Origin: Taibaiella sp.
GTDB taxonomy: Bacteria > Bacteroidota > Bacteroidia > Chitinophagales > Chitinophagaceae
NCBI GenBank assembly: GCA_019454705.1
Contig: JACFNS010000151.1
Coordinates: 1-6,392, forward strand
Length of the DNA stretch: 6,392 nt
Direction of reading: 5' to 3'
Below, in pieces: positions 5,391-6,392 of the stretch; the stretch's first letter is position 1, and each line of letters starts with the position of its first letter. Under the pieces are notes generated by a model. The model saw only the letters and a list, made by a program, of their open reading frames with translations. It was not told the origin of the DNA and searched no databases. Position numbers and translations under genes: made by a program.

Positions 5391-6058
5391 GTGGCAGAGG
5401 TTACTGATGAAAGCATTCAACAATTACAGGATAAATTATTAGCATGGTATAAGAAGAATGGGCGAACATTTCCCTGGCGCAAAAAGGGGTGTCCAACTAC
5501 CAGCTAATCATTGCAGAAGTTCTGTTGCAACGTACCAAAGCAGAAACAGTTTCAACCTTTTTTGAATCCTTTATTATTTCGTTCCCAAATTGGCAATCAT
5601 TAGCTACGGCACATGCTGAGGATATAGAAAATTACATTCGATCAATTGGCCTACAAACCCAAAGAACTAAGCGGCTAAAAAGTCTTGCTGAAGAAATGGT
5701 AAGACGGAAAGGAGTTTTGCCGAAAAACCGAATGGAATTGGAATCACTACCTTTTCTTGGTCAATACATAGCTAACTCCATTGAGTTGCTAATTTTTAAA
5801 CAAAACAAGCCACTGTTAGATGTAAATATGGCGCGCTTATTAGAACGATATTTTCGGCATAGAATTAGAGCTGATATTAGGTATGATCCACTTTTACTAG
5901 ATTTATCACATGAATTAGTCAATCACACAAAGGCTAAATTTATTAATTGGGCTGTTCTGGACTTCGCGGCACTAGTTTGCAAAGCCGGAAAACCCTTGTG
6001 TAATCAGTGTATATTAAAGTTAAACTGCACATATTTTAATTCTCATAATAATTCGTAA
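5391..6058 (+). CDS. HhH-GPD DNA glycosylase, MIG-like G/T-mismatch (thymine) glycosylase, with -1 frameshift at 5483-5489
   Basis: Likely excises thymine from T:G mismatches left when 5-methylcytosine deaminates. 5391-5489 encodes the family N-terminus 'LLAWYKKNGRTFPWRKKG' and then hits a stop at 5505. The -1 frame continues from 5489 with 'VSNYQLIIAEVLLQRTKAET', so the two parts join without a gap into 222 residues, close to MIG.MthI. In that joined numbering, 'LESLPFLGQYIANSI' (about 117-131) is the helix-hairpin-helix, with Tyr126 rather than the lysine of endonuclease III. 'LLDVNMARLLERYF' carries the catalytic Asp144. Cys197, 204, 207 and 213 (C-x6-C-x2-C-x5-C) bind a [4Fe-4S] cluster. 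'IGLQTQRTKRLKSLA' and 'LLQRT' are closer to MIG than to MutY. A GTG at 5489 could start a 189-residue form lacking the first helix. The start GTG at 5391 is the only good choice after the stop at 5379. Either a one-base deletion, a sequencing error or programmed frameshifting. Confidence 0.8.
5483..5489 (+). other. In-phase A_AAG_GGG slippery heptamer at the frame break
   Basis: The zero frame reads CGC AAA AAG GGG TGT and the -1 frame resumes GTG TCC AAC. AAG and GGG can both re-pair one base back (AAA, GGG), the classic X_XXY_YYZ arrangement, and this is exactly where the protein alignment needs the shift. The run A5G4 is also prone to indels and to read errors. Confidence 0.5.
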
Positions 6059-6060
6059 CT

Positions 6061-6084
6061 TCGTAAGTTATAAATAACTTACGA
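6061..6084. promoter_or_regulatory. Perfect 10-bp dyad abutting the methyltransferase start codon
   Basis: TCGTAAGTTA (6061-6070) and its exact complement (6075-6084) flank a 4-base loop TAAA; the last base of the right arm is the A of the ATG. A second, overlapping dyad, AACTT-CGT-AAGTT, covers 6057-6069. It could be an operator for the small XRE regulator, a site for autoregulation by the methyltransferase, or an RNA hairpin that masks the start. It lacks a T-run, so it is a poor terminator. Confidence 0.55.
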
Positions 6085-6392
6085 TGCCCAAAGAGTATTC
6101 TTATATTGATTTGTTCGCCGGATGTGGCGGATTATCTTTAGGTTTACACAACGCCGGATGGAAAGGCTTATTTGCTGTTGAAAAAAGCCCTGATGCCTTT
6201 AAAACACTCAAATATAATCTTATTGATAAGAAAAATCATTTTAACTGGCCAAAATGGTTAGGCGAGCCTACAAACCTCGAAATCAACGAGGTAATAAAAA
6301 AATATAAAAACCAACTGCAAAATTTACGTGGTAAGGTCGATCTGGTAGCAGGCGGCCCCCCTTGCCAAGGATTTTCAATGGCTGGTAGAAGA
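6084..6392 (+). CDS. DNA (cytosine-5-)-methyltransferase, N-terminal part, 3' end outside window
   Basis: Transfers a methyl group from S-adenosylmethionine to C5 of cytosine within a specific DNA site. The visible 103 residues hold motif I 'IDLFAGCGGLSLGL' (8-21, cofactor binding), the motif II acidic residue in 'AVEKSPDA' (E33), a longer insert at about 48-82 with 'NWPKWLGEPTNLEINEVIKKY', and motif IV 'GGPPCQGFS' (90-98) with catalytic Cys94. Motifs VI-X and the target-recognition domain lie beyond the edge, so the site cannot be predicted. The ATG at 6084 is the natural start: motif I follows within eight residues. It lies 25 bases after the glycosylase stop, so the two are probably one operon, and the adjacent dyad may set its expression. 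A partner restriction endonuclease is expected downstream; it could also be an orphan enzyme. Confidence 0.95.
   Translation, partial: MPKEYSYIDLFAGCGGLSLGLHNAGWKGLFAVEKSPDAFKTLKYNLIDKKNHFNWPKWLGEPTNLEINEVIKKYKNQLQNLRGKVDLVAGGPPCQGFSMAGRR

Noticed and set aside
5489..6058. GTG 5489 as the true start of a separate intact glycosylase
   Set aside because: The sequence just upstream in another frame encodes the missing family N-terminus ('WYKKNGRTFPWR'), so this GTG is an internal valine codon; a short product remains possible but would lack the first helix.

Overview
The window looks like a Bacteroidota chromosome, probably Chitinophagaceae or a close relative. This is inferred from the TolB-type amidohydrolase, the lack of strong Shine-Dalgarno sites, and two exact matches to the Bacteroidota -7 promoter box TAnnTTTG. 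A moderate-GC housekeeping part (about 1-2815) meets a visibly more AT-rich accessory island (about 2815-6392).

The left part reads rightward: the C-terminal part of a metal-dependent amidohydrolase (cut by the window edge), a small membrane-anchored protein of unknown role, and a polytopic membrane protein resembling GT-C/family 39 glycosyltransferases. The last two overlap by 11 bases. A strong hairpin terminator closes the run.

Directly after the terminator is a roughly 20-base relic of a tRNA 3' end (minus strand), an attachment-site signature. Two more diverged tRNA-3'-end-like cores follow near 3315 and 3452. Each core has short direct repeats to its right, and the octamer TTTACTCA occurs in all three modules. 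A 109-residue membrane protein lies between the first and second cores. I read 2816-3590 as stacked attachment sites of one or more tRNA-targeting elements; no integrase gene is visible.

The island cargo comprises a protein with a diverged class III nucleotidyl-cyclase-like fold (3595-4413), a convergent small XRE/control-protein-like repressor (4416-4646, minus), a divergent acidic protein of unknown function (4740-5303), an HhH-GPD DNA glycosylase of the MIG (G/T mismatch) type, and the N-terminal 103 residues of a DNA cytosine-5 methyltransferase. The last two, with the repressor, suggest a restriction-modification system. The methyltransferase makes 5-methylcytosine, the glycosylase would repair T:G mismatches arising from its deamination, and the repressor may control timing. 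A cognate nuclease is expected beyond the right edge.

Two details stand out. The glycosylase reading frame is broken by -1 exactly at an in-phase A_AAG_GGG slippery heptamer (5483-5489). A perfect 10-bp dyad (6061-6084) abuts, and includes the first base of, the methyltransferase start codon.
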